A stretch of DNA of 41,515 bases from a virus. Of this stretch, positions 29,601 through 38,356 are shown piece by piece. The translations under genes were made by a program, and so were the position numbers. Positions within the stretch are counted from its first letter, which is position 1, and every line of letters begins with the position of its first letter. The DNA is taken from the IMG/VR virus record IMGVR_UViG_3300035099_000220, positions 1-41,515 of that record; one strand, written 5' to 3'. Under the pieces are notes generated by a model that saw nothing but the letters and a program-made list of their open reading frames with translations, was not told the origin of the DNA and did no database searches.

Positions 29601-30741
29601 AGTTTAAATCTGCCAGTTCGCCTTCAGGAAAATAAGGCAGGTCAGATACCTCTTTAAGTGATATAATTTCGGCTTCTTCAGTCGGGATACCTAACTGCCT
29701 TTCCTCAACAAATCTTCTTTCCTCAGCTTCTTTTGTAGCTTTTTCAAGAGGAGTCTCAGGCAATTCTTCAGTAGGAATTTTGCCCTCTAAGCCTTCTCTT
29801 ACACCAATGAGGTCTGGCTGGATAGGTTTAGGTCTGGTTACAGGCACTTCCTCTGGCTTTAAAATAGGTGGTGTTGGTGCTTCTTCTACAGCTTCCGTTG
29901 GTTTCAGCTTTTCAATAGGCGGTAACCCTTCAGGTATTTCTTCAGGTCTCAGAGTCTCAATAACCCCTCTCCCTGTTCTAATAGCACCCTTAGCCATTGA
30001 TGCAGCCATAGCAACATCATAAAGATACCCTAATGCTGATTTTTGTTCTGGAGTCTTTCCTAAAGATGTTACACCCTCTCTTGGATATGAATAAGGCAAT
30101 GAAAGAATATTAGTTAAATGTTTACCCCACTCACTTTTAGGTATATAAGTGGGGATTTTCTCTTGAGCTTTCTCAACCTCTTTCCAGTCAATATCGCCTG
30201 TTTTGATTAAATCCGCTACTATTTGATAATTGGCCATACCTATTTTTGGTAAAAAACTTAAAATGCCTGACACCGCAGCAGGCACTGCCTGAACCGTACC
30301 TGTAAGAATTTCCCCGGGCGTTGTTGGTTTTACAGGTTTAGCCCATCCCTTTCTGGTTACTTCCGGGCCCGGAGGCTTTAATGTAGAAATTGCCTCTCCA
30401 GGTGGAGTTGGCAAACCTTTGCTTATTATAGGCGCTAACCCTTCCCAGTAAGGCTTACTTTTAGCTCGTATAATTTCAGGTGTTAAGGCGGAAATTACCC
30501 TCTCAACTGGTTTTCCTTTTATCCAGTAGGGTCCGGCGGTAACCCTTGTTGGGACTTGAGATACAGGTTTAACAGGTGCAGTAACGGAAACCGTAGCAGG
30601 ACGACCCTTAATCCCTGCAATCCGCATTAATTCCTCATTAGAGTATTGAGATATAGCTCTTTTAGCAGGAGATGTATCTCTCTTAATGCCTGCGATCCTT
30701 AAAAGCTCTTCGTCTGAATATTGCGAGAGGGCAGATGGCAT
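26668..30741 (-). CDS. Very large ejection/internal virion protein (P22 gp16 position)
   Basis: 1357 residues. The N-terminus carries a duplicated motif: LSQYSDEELLRIAGIKRD (4-21) and ISQYSNEELMRIAGIKGR (30-47). A long Pro/Glu-rich linker follows (about 60-480), then a helical region with LAGMAQAEGWIKEAT and QWWIDEKTGQPYN segments. The last 60 residues are a basic helix (RRRRAEERRRKKREK) near the C-terminus. It is last in an ejection-protein trio and precedes the endolysin. Proteins in this position leave the head first and form a channel for DNA. The size is far above P22 gp16 (about 600). No lytic-transglycosylase catalytic site is clear to me. Confidence 0.7.
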   Translation of the reverse strand: MPSALSQYSDEELLRIAGIKRDTSPAKRAISQYSNEELMRIAGIKGRPATVSVTAPVKPVSQVPTRVTAGPYWIKGKPVERVISALTPEIIRAKSKPYWEGLAPIISKGLPTPPGEAISTLKPPGPEVTRKGWAKPVKPTTPGEILTGTVQAVPAAVSGILSFLPKIGMANYQIVADLIKTGDIDWKEVEKAQEKIPTYIPKSEWGKHLTNILSLPYSYPREGVTSLGKTPEQKSALGYLYDVAMAASMAKGAIRTGRGVIETLRPEEIPEGLPPIEKLKPTEAVEEAPTPPILKPEEVPVTRPKPIQPDLIGVREGLEGKIPTEELPETPLEKATKEAEERRFVEERQLGIPTEEAEIISLKEVSDLPYFPEGELADLNSNASKKVFSPEEIEKANNIFNSFKREFKLGVHYFTDIKGRIIPISEKAFITREPIVDIKNRRIFIEVRKSLGDIEEGSYPRYFEIEGLFKKIPTEIPTPPVIPGLPIKEGGMSLKERVALLRRTGQEEAAKKLEAAETVAEAGGKKPYKPTNIINWIKSKGGIDYIKEYWTDELDTAMENQPTLKRAVNKRGGGLTLDELAGMAQAEGWIKEATPQALLDAINKKKLRPDIAESRVEKPPTRGGVTLYSGIPVDAIVKELKDISKKTSEVLDKAKAGYGVPKGAGVKAGIEAMAEHHKALRDAEWVYGSRGDVARMGNLLEQFVPDKERQILIMHAVQQPLKYMKQLTPVEKAFVEAYKVEADKVSRYGIDTGVLEKVNPNYLYQWWIDEKTGQPYNPMFGRLTPTAPQLRQKIYATIEEGIKAGKVPASTNIFTNLSKSAISLTRAAASRKMLKTLKNIEADSNRAMLRSTRSKEAKPLRLVESWSKLKKQGLTDGYTRFSHYALDKPIIYKDAKGIVHQLKGDVGVVNELYPYVNAYFNNPSYGTWSRLNFASKSLYLMSLFHVQSLTWQAFTGGKGLSKLPIYNVIKGLKEIEAGGEDLRGLFRNGLELHGYADIGEMRDNAFNILAKSEKRLPRWAGKVLVATQNFTFNVVHPGIKANVTLGIFHDLVSKHEAKIGRSLTDIEKEPLYREAVNIGDNLFSGEDYRGKLLQSGQWMAKHFYSPEARARWQRWLISPSWQLSHIRTFVEIIKAFTGKSDQAAAYLYRKYFYTAVSMYATANLYNYIMTKYMDDEGKLMVQNDGHNAFSVRAPYNDPDGRKVYFNPWKSIYEIPALLSDPIGRAINKLAPWVHALAEQVNPRNWKEYQGWPGTVKRIEKGIESVSPIPFRTIFEPSKALPSKLVAPLGLPTSKGYSVTELREEIKKAALRGDHERARQLRRELDRQLREGREYRRRRAEERRRKKREKIMELRGGG

Positions 30742-31931
30742 TATGGAATCAATCCTCTATTTTTTAATTCCTGTATTGCCTGCTCTTTTGTAATCCCTGG
30801 CGTCGTTCCTTGCGGTCCTTGCGTTCCTGTTTGATATGGTGTAAGTCGTATCAAATCCTTATATCTATATACTATGTCGTTTAATCTTCTCTGATATTCT
30901 TTATTTATAGCATCTATATCAGCGCCTTCTTTACTGCTTGCACTGCTATACCATTTCTGAAGGCCATTAATTTCACTCTGATATGCTTTTACCGCTGCTA
31001 CACGTTCCTTACGTCTTTCTTTTTCTGTTTTACTTCCTTCACCTGTTTCTGGTTTATATTTAGGATATGGTTTACCAAAGGGTATATCATAATCTTTTGT
31101 CTCAGGATTCCATTTAAATTTCTGCTCTGTTGTCGCACTTATAGCTTTCTCAACAAACATAGGAGGTGTTGGTTCTTTTACTGGCTTTGTAGTTATTCCA
31201 AAATATTCACGTGGTGATATACCAAATCTTTTTTGAATTTCTGCTATGTCTCTAATAGTTTTAGATTCAGGCGCTATTAACTCTTTCTCAGTTATCCTTG
31301 TCTCGGGAATCTCTGGAGTCGTAAGTGGAGAAATGCCTGTAAATATTGCGGATGGTTCATATCTTAATTTAGGTGTATATGGCGGTAATTCCGCAGCACC
31401 TGGCGGCAATTCTCCAGGTGTTTCAAGTGTAGGCACCTCTGTAAGATGTGGCGTAGGAATTATTGGCGTTCCCTCAAATGCCATTGAGGTTGCAGGGACC
31501 CCTGCTATAGTTTTCTCATGTTCTGTTGTTAAGGTATCAATAACGTTATGGATCTCCTGAAGTGGAGCTTTATATTTCTCAGCAAGTAATGGCGCTGATT
31601 TAATCAAACTCGGTAAATCTGTCCAGCCCTCGCTTATCTGTGTCATTAAATCCTGTTTTAGTTGACCAACTCTGGTAGCAACAGCACCTTCGGCTATAGT
31701 TCTACCTATTTTTGTTAAATTACTTATGTCTCCCTTGACATCATACACACCCTTTAATGCCTCACCCATAGGTTCGACCTCTTCTGGCTTTAAAGAAGTA
31801 GCAGATAGTTTCAATAAGGCATCACCAAAAGACTGCATTTTACCAGTTTCCTTTTCCTTCAGTCTCTCTTTTTCCCCCAGATAGCCTACCCCAAAACCTC
31901 CAAGACCTGCTAAAATTGCTAATGGATTCAT
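30741..31931 (-). CDS. Ejection protein (P22 gp20 position)
   Basis: 396 residues. The short glycine-rich hydrophobic start MNPLAILAGLGGFGVGYLG may insert in a membrane. The middle is Pro/Thr-rich and disordered (about 145-265), with helices and a C-terminal YRYKDLIRLTPYQTGTQGPQGTTPG then a helical end. It overlaps the next gene at TAATG. It is expected to be packaged in the head and ejected. Assignment rests on gene order and composition. Confidence 0.62.
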   Translation of the reverse strand: MNPLAILAGLGGFGVGYLGEKERLKEKETGKMQSFGDALLKLSATSLKPEEVEPMGEALKGVYDVKGDISNLTKIGRTIAEGAVATRVGQLKQDLMTQISEGWTDLPSLIKSAPLLAEKYKAPLQEIHNVIDTLTTEHEKTIAGVPATSMAFEGTPIIPTPHLTEVPTLETPGELPPGAAELPPYTPKLRYEPSAIFTGISPLTTPEIPETRITEKELIAPESKTIRDIAEIQKRFGISPREYFGITTKPVKEPTPPMFVEKAISATTEQKFKWNPETKDYDIPFGKPYPKYKPETGEGSKTEKERRKERVAAVKAYQSEINGLQKWYSSASSKEGADIDAINKEYQRRLNDIVYRYKDLIRLTPYQTGTQGPQGTTPGITKEQAIQELKNRGLIP

Positions 31932-31949
31932 CTTAACTCCTTTTATTTT

Positions 31950-32765
31950 TTAAAAAAGTCCTGCAATTTCTCCTATGCCAAGACCAATCTTTGCAAATGC
32001 TCCAATCCAGCCCATTGTTGATTCCTGTTCTGCCTGCCAGGCTGCAAGCTGTGTTCTATATATATTCATATATTCATTTGATAGATTTGCATATACCTGT
32101 TCCGCTGGCAGACCCTGTGTAAGCTGTAATGCAGCAAGTCTCATTGATGGAATAAAGGTGACTTCCTGTTCTCCAATAGCCCTTCTGTAATTTACAAGTT
32201 CATCTTCTGCTGCCATTTCATAATTAGCTAATACCTTTTCAATATTAGCCTTTTCAGTTCCAATCTGTTGTTCAAGCGCTATATTTGCTGCCCCCTTTGC
32301 AAGAGCGCCTATTCTTTCAGTCTCTATCCTTGCACCGCCACGTGCGGTCTCTATCTCCTCAAGCCTCCTTTCAATATTGGTGGGAAGCCCTCTTATACCT
32401 ATCGTTTCCTCCCTTGCCCTTGCTGCCTCTCTTTCTATTGTCTCAATATTACCTGCTACATATGCGGGGCCGTAATATTTCTCTAACGCCTCACGGGTAG
32501 GCTGATAAGCCTCTTCAATTTTTCCTTTTAATCCCCCCGCTAACTCTTCTGCCTTTGCTGTTTTTTCCTGATAACCAGAAGTAGCTTCATTTATAAGTTT
32601 CTGGAAATCAGGGATGTAATAGGATGGGATTTCTTCACCTCTTGACCATCCAGCAGCTGTCTCAAGGGCAGGCTTTTTTAACCCCCATTCTTCAGATGCT
32701 ATCCTCTCCTGAGTTTTAAGAAGTTCCCTTTGCTCTGGAGGCATTGCAGGAGCGCCGCCACCCAT
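31950..32765 (-). CDS. Ejection protein (P22 gp7 position)
   Basis: I start at ATG 32765 (AAAGGAGGTGG upstream) rather than the TTG at 32771, giving 271 residues. It is Ala/Glu-rich and helical (EELAGGLKGKIEEAYQPTREALEKYYG; GGARIETERIGALAKGAANIALEQQ), with a Gly-rich hydrophobic C-terminus (WIGAFAKIGLGIGEIAGLF) that could enter the membrane on ejection. First of three ejection-type genes in P22 order. Confidence 0.62.
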   Translation of the reverse strand: MGGGAPAMPPEQRELLKTQERIASEEWGLKKPALETAAGWSRGEEIPSYYIPDFQKLINEATSGYQEKTAKAEELAGGLKGKIEEAYQPTREALEKYYGPAYVAGNIETIEREAARAREETIGIRGLPTNIERRLEEIETARGGARIETERIGALAKGAANIALEQQIGTEKANIEKVLANYEMAAEDELVNYRRAIGEQEVTFIPSMRLAALQLTQGLPAEQVYANLSNEYMNIYRTQLAAWQAEQESTMGWIGAFAKIGLGIGEIAGLF

Positions 32766-32780
32766 AATCAACCACCTCCT

Positions 32781-33263
32781 TTATATATAAACCACCAAGG
32801 CATCATCGCCATTTGCAAAATAAGCTGGTATTACACCAGCAATATTAAATCCAAAGGCTAAAACTGTTCTTTTAAGCCTTATATGAGTATAACCCACAAT
32901 ACGATTAATTTCAAAATTATCAAATACCTTATCAAGAAACTTTTTCCATAAATCAAAAAGCATATCTCTGTGAGCAAAATATTTTCTTCTGACAAACAAT
33001 CCTATCTCTGCCCTTTTGCCCGTTATATTATAAAGCCATGCAGCTGCAACTATCTCATCATCATTTACTCCAATGAAAAGCAGGGCAGATAACATAAATT
33101 TTATAAAGGCATTAAGATTATTAATCTCACCATGAAATACACTTTCTATCATCTTTTCTTCCTTTAATATATGCCATAAGTTTGATAAAAAGTTTTCAGG
33201 GTAAAGTTCCTCTGAATAACTTAAAACATCAGGTAAGGCAACTTTTGATCCTGCTTCAAGCAT
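32781..33263 (-). CDS. GNAT-like protein (P22 gp14 position)
   Basis: 160 residues from ATG 33263; the open frame begins at a TTG. The pattern NDDEIVAAAWLYNITGKRAEIGLFVRRKYFAHRDMLFDLWKKFLDK ... IVGYTHIRLKRTVLAFGFNIAG resembles an acetyltransferase-like fold. Position between fibre and ejection genes parallels P22 gene 14, whose product is an assembly protein. Acetyl-CoA binding residues are not obvious, so an assembly role without catalysis is possible. Confidence 0.55.
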   Translation of the reverse strand: MLEAGSKVALPDVLSYSEELYPENFLSNLWHILKEEKMIESVFHGEINNLNAFIKFMLSALLFIGVNDDEIVAAAWLYNITGKRAEIGLFVRRKYFAHRDMLFDLWKKFLDKVFDNFEINRIVGYTHIRLKRTVLAFGFNIAGVIPAYFANGDDALVVYI

Positions 33264-33264
33264 T

Positions 33265-35316
33265 TTAATCAAGTATTACCGTTGCAAGGGTAGCATTACC
33301 TACATGTAACTGAAAATTATTCACAAAAGCCCCGTATGTTGTTGATGAAGCCCATACATATAATTGACATAAATCATTTAAAGACCAGCCTGATATATCT
33401 TCAGTAAATCCAACAGCACTCATAGATGTTGTTGAACGCAATGTGCCAACAGCACTTCCATTACGATATATTTGAGCATAGGCTGTTGCAGAGGCATCTC
33501 CACTCCAGAGATTAAAGCTTATCCTCAAATTCCCCTTGCGTTGCAGACGAATTTCCTTTAATTTTACTGCTGTAGTAGAATTAACACCCCTTTGAGCATT
33601 AGCGCCTTGTTCATAATTATCACCTACAACCCAGGGAACTACAGCAACTACTCCTAATCCAGTTACATCTAAGATTGCATTTCCTGCTGAATCCTTTACG
33701 ATTATTCCATAATCTGTTGAGGCTGTGCCTAATTTACCTATTTTAACTCTTTGCACAGGGCTTGCCTGAGCATCTGTTATCAGAATATTTTGATTGACAC
33801 CATCCAGAAGAAACTTGCTATCTGCAAGATAAATATTCGTTGAGGTTATGGTTCCTGCCTGAATCTTATCTGCTGATAGATTTGCTATCTTTGCATTAGT
33901 TATTGCAGCATCTGCAATCTTAGCAGTGGTAATGGTCAGGTCAGCTATCTTAGCAGCATCTATTGCAAGATTTGCTATCTTTGCATTGGTAATATTGGCA
34001 TCCGCTATCTTAGCAGTAGTAATGTTAGCATCGGCTATCTTTGCGGTGGTAATGTTAGCGTCAGCTATCAGTGCAGTAGTAATTGCAGCTGCTGCTATCT
34101 GTGCAGTGCCCACGGCTGCATCAGCTATCTTGGCAGTAATAATGCTGGCATCTGCTATCTTTGCTGAAGTTACTGCTGCATCTGCAATGGCAGCAGTGCC
34201 TACTGCGAGGTTGGCAATTTTAGCTGAATTAATAGCGGCATCAGCAATTTTGGCAGTAGAAACAGCAGCATCAGCTATCTTAACTGTGGTTATAACCCCG
34301 TTAACTAATCTACCGCTATCAGCTACATAATCTACCGCTATCCATGTAGCTCCAGCAGCATAATATCTGTAACAGATATTCAAATCAGTCCTGTAAAATA
34401 CTTCTCCATCCGTAGGTGAGGTTGGGAAAGATGTTCCTGATTTGCCCAGTATCCATCGTTCTATCTTCGCATTAGTAACAGCGGCGTCTGCTATATGGGC
34501 AGTGCCTACCGCAAGATTAGCGATAGCAGCAGAACCAACAGCAGCGTTTGCTATCTTAGCTGTAGTAACAGCAGCATCAGCTAACTTAGCAGCATCTACA
34601 GCTAAAGCTGCCAGTTTGCTATTATCCACTGCAATATCTGCTATCTTAGCTGTAGTAACAGCAGCATCAGCTAACTGGGTAGAACCTACAGCTCCGCCTG
34701 CTATTTTAGAAGCAGTAACTGTGCCATCAGCTACTTTTGTTGTAGAGATGGCTAAATTAGCTATCATCGGGGTATCTATCCATTCAGGGGCGGCAGGATT
34801 ATTCCAGACCTCATAATAAGTCCCATTTGTATTAACTGCTATAATGAAATTACCCTTAACTACATTATAATCGCTTGTAACAGAATAGCTATTATCCCCT
34901 CTTTTCCAGTAAACATACTTGTTAGCAGTGCCAGTATTGCCAGCGTTAATGGCATAGGCTACGCCCAGATTATAAAGCGTATGAGCATTCCATGCTATTG
35001 AGCCAGCAACAGGCATATTCTCATACCATATAACATCCATAAGCCATATCTGGTCTGAATTTATTTTAGAGCCGTCAATTACTGCATCTTTTATCTTTGC
35101 AATAATTGCATTCTTTGTCGGAAAGCCAGATGTGATACTTTCAACTGAAGGTGCAGCAACATTGCCAGATTCCCCCGAAGCTGTCTTTGAAACAGTCTCG
35201 GTTAAACCCGTAATGTTATCTAAAAATGACCATACCTTATCAAGAACATAATTCAGCTGCAAGACTAAATCGTCAAGATTGTCAGCAGTTATGCTCATAG
35301 GTTTAAGTGTTGCCAT
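33265..35316 (-). CDS. Tail fibre with decapeptide repeats
   Basis: 683 residues. The N-terminal part (about 1-185) probably anchors to the tail. Two blocks of the decapeptide [10 protein letters not shown] and variants (about 185-290 and 335-485) are separated by a unique [15 protein letters not shown] ... [13 protein letters not shown] module. A C-terminal beta domain (about 560-683, [28 protein letters not shown]) probably binds receptor. Such repeats form triple-stranded beta helices. In P22 order this slot holds the tail needle gene, so a needle or central-fibre role is possible. Confidence 0.78.
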   Translation of the reverse strand: MATLKPMSITADNLDDLVLQLNYVLDKVWSFLDNITGLTETVSKTASGESGNVAAPSVESITSGFPTKNAIIAKIKDAVIDGSKINSDQIWLMDVIWYENMPVAGSIAWNAHTLYNLGVAYAINAGNTGTANKYVYWKRGDNSYSVTSDYNVVKGNFIIAVNTNGTYYEVWNNPAAPEWIDTPMIANLAISTTKVADGTVTASKIAGGAVGSTQLADAAVTTAKIADIAVDNSKLAALAVDAAKLADAAVTTAKIANAAVGSAAIANLAVGTAHIADAAVTNAKIERWILGKSGTSFPTSPTDGEVFYRTDLNICYRYYAAGATWIAVDYVADSGRLVNGVITTVKIADAAVSTAKIADAAINSAKIANLAVGTAAIADAAVTSAKIADASIITAKIADAAVGTAQIAAAAITTALIADANITTAKIADANITTAKIADANITNAKIANLAIDAAKIADLTITTAKIADAAITNAKIANLSADKIQAGTITSTNIYLADSKFLLDGVNQNILITDAQASPVQRVKIGKLGTASTDYGIIVKDSAGNAILDVTGLGVVAVVPWVVGDNYEQGANAQRGVNSTTAVKLKEIRLQRKGNLRISFNLWSGDASATAYAQIYRNGSAVGTLRSTTSMSAVGFTEDISGWSLNDLCQLYVWASSTTYGAFVNNFQLHVGNATLATVILD
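33880..34770 (-). repeat. 30-bp coding repeat array of the tail fibre
   Basis: Near-identical 30-bp units, with cores such as ATCTGCTATCTTTGC on the plus strand, recur about 25 times in two blocks: roughly 33880-34300 and 34460-34770. They encode ten-residue steps of the fibre shaft. Unit number could change by slippage or recombination between repeats. Confidence 0.75.
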
Positions 35317-35317
35317 T

Positions 35318-35521
35318 TTAGCTTACAGACTTATCCTCTTCAGGCACTTCAGCCTTTATTAATTCCGAACCATCAGGGGAGAGATTATAAATACCATCTA
35401 TTCCCTTCGCATTCAAATACACCTGTAAGATAAGCTGAAGCCTTGCCTGAACCTCATCTCTTACTTTTATAAGGTTAAAGAGTAATTGCTTCGTTTTTTC
35501 GTCAATCGGTATTTTGTCCAT
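35318..35521 (-). CDS. 67-residue helical protein
   Basis: Begins [43 protein letters not shown] and ends in an acidic tail ([10 protein letters not shown]). It is a helical hairpin type with no motif. AAGGAGG precedes it, and it lies between the nozzle and fibre genes, so it may be a small connector or chaperone for one of them. Confidence 0.58.
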   Translation of the reverse strand: MDKIPIDEKTKQLLFNLIKVRDEVQARLQLILQVYLNAKGIDGIYNLSPDGSELIKAEVPEEDKSVS

Positions 35522-35530
35522 AAATCCTCC

Positions 35531-38353
35531 TTATACTATTTTTTCTGCTAATCCTCTTATACAGGCATGTAGCCATCCCACATAAGCCAGAAGGTCAATC
35601 CCTGCTAAATTACCCTCACCATCATAGCTTTTAATAAAATCTGGTGCTTCTTCTGCAACCAGACTATATTTAGGCTGTGTAAATTTAGGTGAAATATTCT
35701 TTTTCTGAAAATCAGCCATTGCAATATCATATTGCTCTTTAGCGGTTTTAGTAATTTTTGTGGTTGTCTTTCCCTTTTCATCTGTAATAGTTTCTATTAC
35801 ATCCTTAAAATCCGTAATCACAGGCTGAGTAAGTTTCCTTGTCCACTTGTGAACTGGAGTAGCTTTAAGCATATTTATTAGGGGGGTATAATCCACAACT
35901 TGATTAATAATATTTTTGGTCTTTTCTGTAGAATAAACCGTCCAGCTGTCAGCTATTGGGTCAGTAGCAGAGGCTTGCTGAATAGTCAGTATGTTACCTA
36001 TTGTCGTCGTCCCGATGCCGACTCTATGATTAACAGCATCTACGAATAAGGTATTTGTATCAAAAGTTTGGTTGTAAGCACCAAAAGTATTAGCAGAATT
36101 TAAGCCTGGCACGTCCAAATTAGTTCTCGCAGTAGCTGCATCAGAAGCTCCTGTGCCGCCGTCAGCTACCGCTACATCTATGCCACCTGAAACATAGATT
36201 GTTCCTGATATATCCTGAATCGTAAGAGTTCGTGTTGTCGCTGTAGTAATTCCCGATAATTGTAATTGAAGTTTTTTAGTGTTATCTAAATCATCCGCAA
36301 AGTAAGTAGAAGCATCTATAAGTGTTTTATTGGTTAAAGTTACAGTATCTGAAGCACCTATAGCACCCAATGTAGCCCTTGCAGTAGCAGCATCAGCATC
36401 ATCTATCAAAGAACGACCAAATGCAGTTAGTGCAGTTTCAGCCCATGTATCAACTCCTGTTGTGTAAAGTGTCTTATCTGCTACTGTGCCTAATGCAGAG
36501 ATACTGGTAAGGGTAGCATCTAAGGGTTGTTTATTGTTTATTTGCGTCTGAATTGCACTGGCATCTAAAATATAATTACTTGGTGTTATTACAGCTATTG
36601 TTCCTACAGCAGTTACCTTTACATCCGTTACTTTATATTTAAAGACTATAGGGGCAGCAATTACAATATCACTGCTGACTGTCCCTGTTAATTCTATCTG
36701 AAAATTAATTCCACTGATACCGCCTTGAATACCAAGATCAATCCAATCTGCAACTGAATTTACTGTTACAGATGTTATAAGGCTACCATCTGCATAAAAA
36801 TTAGCTGTAATGTCCTGACCATTCGTGTTAATAGAGGTTTTTACCGAAAATATAGTCTTATAAATCTCAGGGACGCCAAAGTCATAAGCCTTAGATAACC
36901 ATCTAAATGTTACGCTTGTTTCTGTTGGAGAAGCTGATTCAAGTTCATATACATAGCCTGATGTATCACCAATCAGGATATAATTTCTTTCATGGTCAAA
37001 ATAGATTGCTGTTGCAGCTAAATCCCATTTATGAAATGCGCCTGTAGAAACCTCATAAATTAATATCTTATTGGGGTCGGTAGCAGAGCCTTCAGGATAT
37101 ATTATATAAATCCTGTTTTTCTTCTGGTCATAGGCTGATGCAACCTTTGTAATCTGAGCAGTATTTAAATCCTCAAGAAAGATAGGTTCTACCTTATCTG
37201 TTGCCTTCTTTGAGGTTAAACCGTCAAACCGATAATACCCGTCAAGCCCTAAATACCCAATATTAGAACCTATTTTGCATACGCTATCGCCTGACTCACA
37301 GGGCATCTGCACATAGGTGGGGTCAAGGTAAAAAGTATCCTCAGTGCCGCCTCTTAATGCAAATATAGATTCCTCAGTTAGAAAATAAAGTGACTCGCCA
37401 AGTTCTTCAACACGCTGGATCTCTTTACCCTTTGTTCCAACTGGATTGGGGTTAGAAGGGTCATAGAAATTCTCAGGTCGCCTTGCCCTGCTCCATGTAA
37501 AGCCATGAGGATATTTAACCCCTGCATAAGCCATATTGCCAGTAAAGATACGGTTAAAGTGCAATGCTAAACATTTCGTATTTGGCGCAGGGTATCTATC
37601 ATAAGGGTCAAGCAATCCGCCTACTGCGGTATCAGCGGTATTATCTGTATATGTTGTAGTGGTATTGTCGTTAATTGTGGCTATATAATAATAATCAGTT
37701 AATGTTCCGCCAAACCTGTATATCTTTCTTTGAGTAACCTGTCCATCTGAAGAGGTAGGTATATCTGATAAATCTATCTGTTGAGAAGATACCGTAATCT
37801 CTGATGAGGCAGGAGAATTTGCCGATTCCGTTCCTTCTGCATTTAGAAATGTAACCTTGTATTTGTAAGTTCCTGATGGATTGCCTGCTGCACCTACTGC
37901 AAGGGTAGGGGCAGTGCCTGGCGCAGCAATCCCCCATTTTGTTAAAGAGCTTCCATCCCACCTTTTAGGTTCATCATTAATATCTGCAAAGTAAAGCCAA
38001 TCCTCATAGTCAACAAAGGCGGACTTATAGCCTGTGGTTCTTGTTGTCAGTAGTGTAAATGTAGCTCCATTGTCAGTAGAATAATAAATTCTCCTTGTTA
38101 CACCATCATCTGTTTCTGCCATTAAATAGGAAGTGCCAGTAGATTTGATATACCTGTAAAGGTTTATAACCTTGCCAGTTAGAGCAGCCGAATTAAGTTT
38201 TTTAATCTTCTGGCGGGTCTTAATACTACCTATCCTGGCAGTAAAATCAAGGTTTGTAGCTTCAACGCATTCGTTATCGGCAATTAGAGATGGGTCCTGT
38301 CTGAGGTTTAATCCACCTGCAAGGGAAGTAACTGGATGGTATCTATATGCCAT
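35531..38353 (-). CDS. Tail nozzle protein (P22 gp10-like) with C-terminal S74-like chaperone
   Basis: 940 residues. Residues 1-90 start HPVTSLAGGLNLRQDPSLIADNEC, typical of gp10-like nozzles, followed by beta-propeller-type segments with YKYKVTFLNAEGTES and IGSNIGYLGLDGYYRFDG (about 90-560). A fibre-like part with GRSLIDDADAATARATLGA and DGGTGASDAATARTNL follows (about 600-730). The last 133 residues resemble the S74 intramolecular chaperone, with Ser808 and Lys813 in the STEKTK motif and LAYVGWLHACIRGLAEKI at the end. It may self-cleave after trimer folding. Confidence 0.8.
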   Translation of the reverse strand: MAYRYHPVTSLAGGLNLRQDPSLIADNECVEATNLDFTARIGSIKTRQKIKKLNSAALTGKVINLYRYIKSTGTSYLMAETDDGVTRRIYYSTDNGATFTLLTTRTTGYKSAFVDYEDWLYFADINDEPKRWDGSSLTKWGIAAPGTAPTLAVGAAGNPSGTYKYKVTFLNAEGTESANSPASSEITVSSQQIDLSDIPTSSDGQVTQRKIYRFGGTLTDYYYIATINDNTTTTYTDNTADTAVGGLLDPYDRYPAPNTKCLALHFNRIFTGNMAYAGVKYPHGFTWSRARRPENFYDPSNPNPVGTKGKEIQRVEELGESLYFLTEESIFALRGGTEDTFYLDPTYVQMPCESGDSVCKIGSNIGYLGLDGYYRFDGLTSKKATDKVEPIFLEDLNTAQITKVASAYDQKKNRIYIIYPEGSATDPNKILIYEVSTGAFHKWDLAATAIYFDHERNYILIGDTSGYVYELESASPTETSVTFRWLSKAYDFGVPEIYKTIFSVKTSINTNGQDITANFYADGSLITSVTVNSVADWIDLGIQGGISGINFQIELTGTVSSDIVIAAPIVFKYKVTDVKVTAVGTIAVITPSNYILDASAIQTQINNKQPLDATLTSISALGTVADKTLYTTGVDTWAETALTAFGRSLIDDADAATARATLGAIGASDTVTLTNKTLIDASTYFADDLDNTKKLQLQLSGITTATTRTLTIQDISGTIYVSGGIDVAVADGGTGASDAATARTNLDVPGLNSANTFGAYNQTFDTNTLFVDAVNHRVGIGTTTIGNILTIQQASATDPIADSWTVYSTEKTKNIINQVVDYTPLINMLKATPVHKWTRKLTQPVITDFKDVIETITDEKGKTTTKITKTAKEQYDIAMADFQKKNISPKFTQPKYSLVAEEAPDFIKSYDGEGNLAGIDLLAYVGWLHACIRGLAEKIV

Positions 38354-38356
38354 TGA

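Noticed and set aside
33926-34816. Long plus-strand ORFs of Ala/Ile/Val across the fibre repeats
   Set aside because: They are the reverse-strand reading of the 30-bp fibre repeats, have no ribosome sites and no independent composition.
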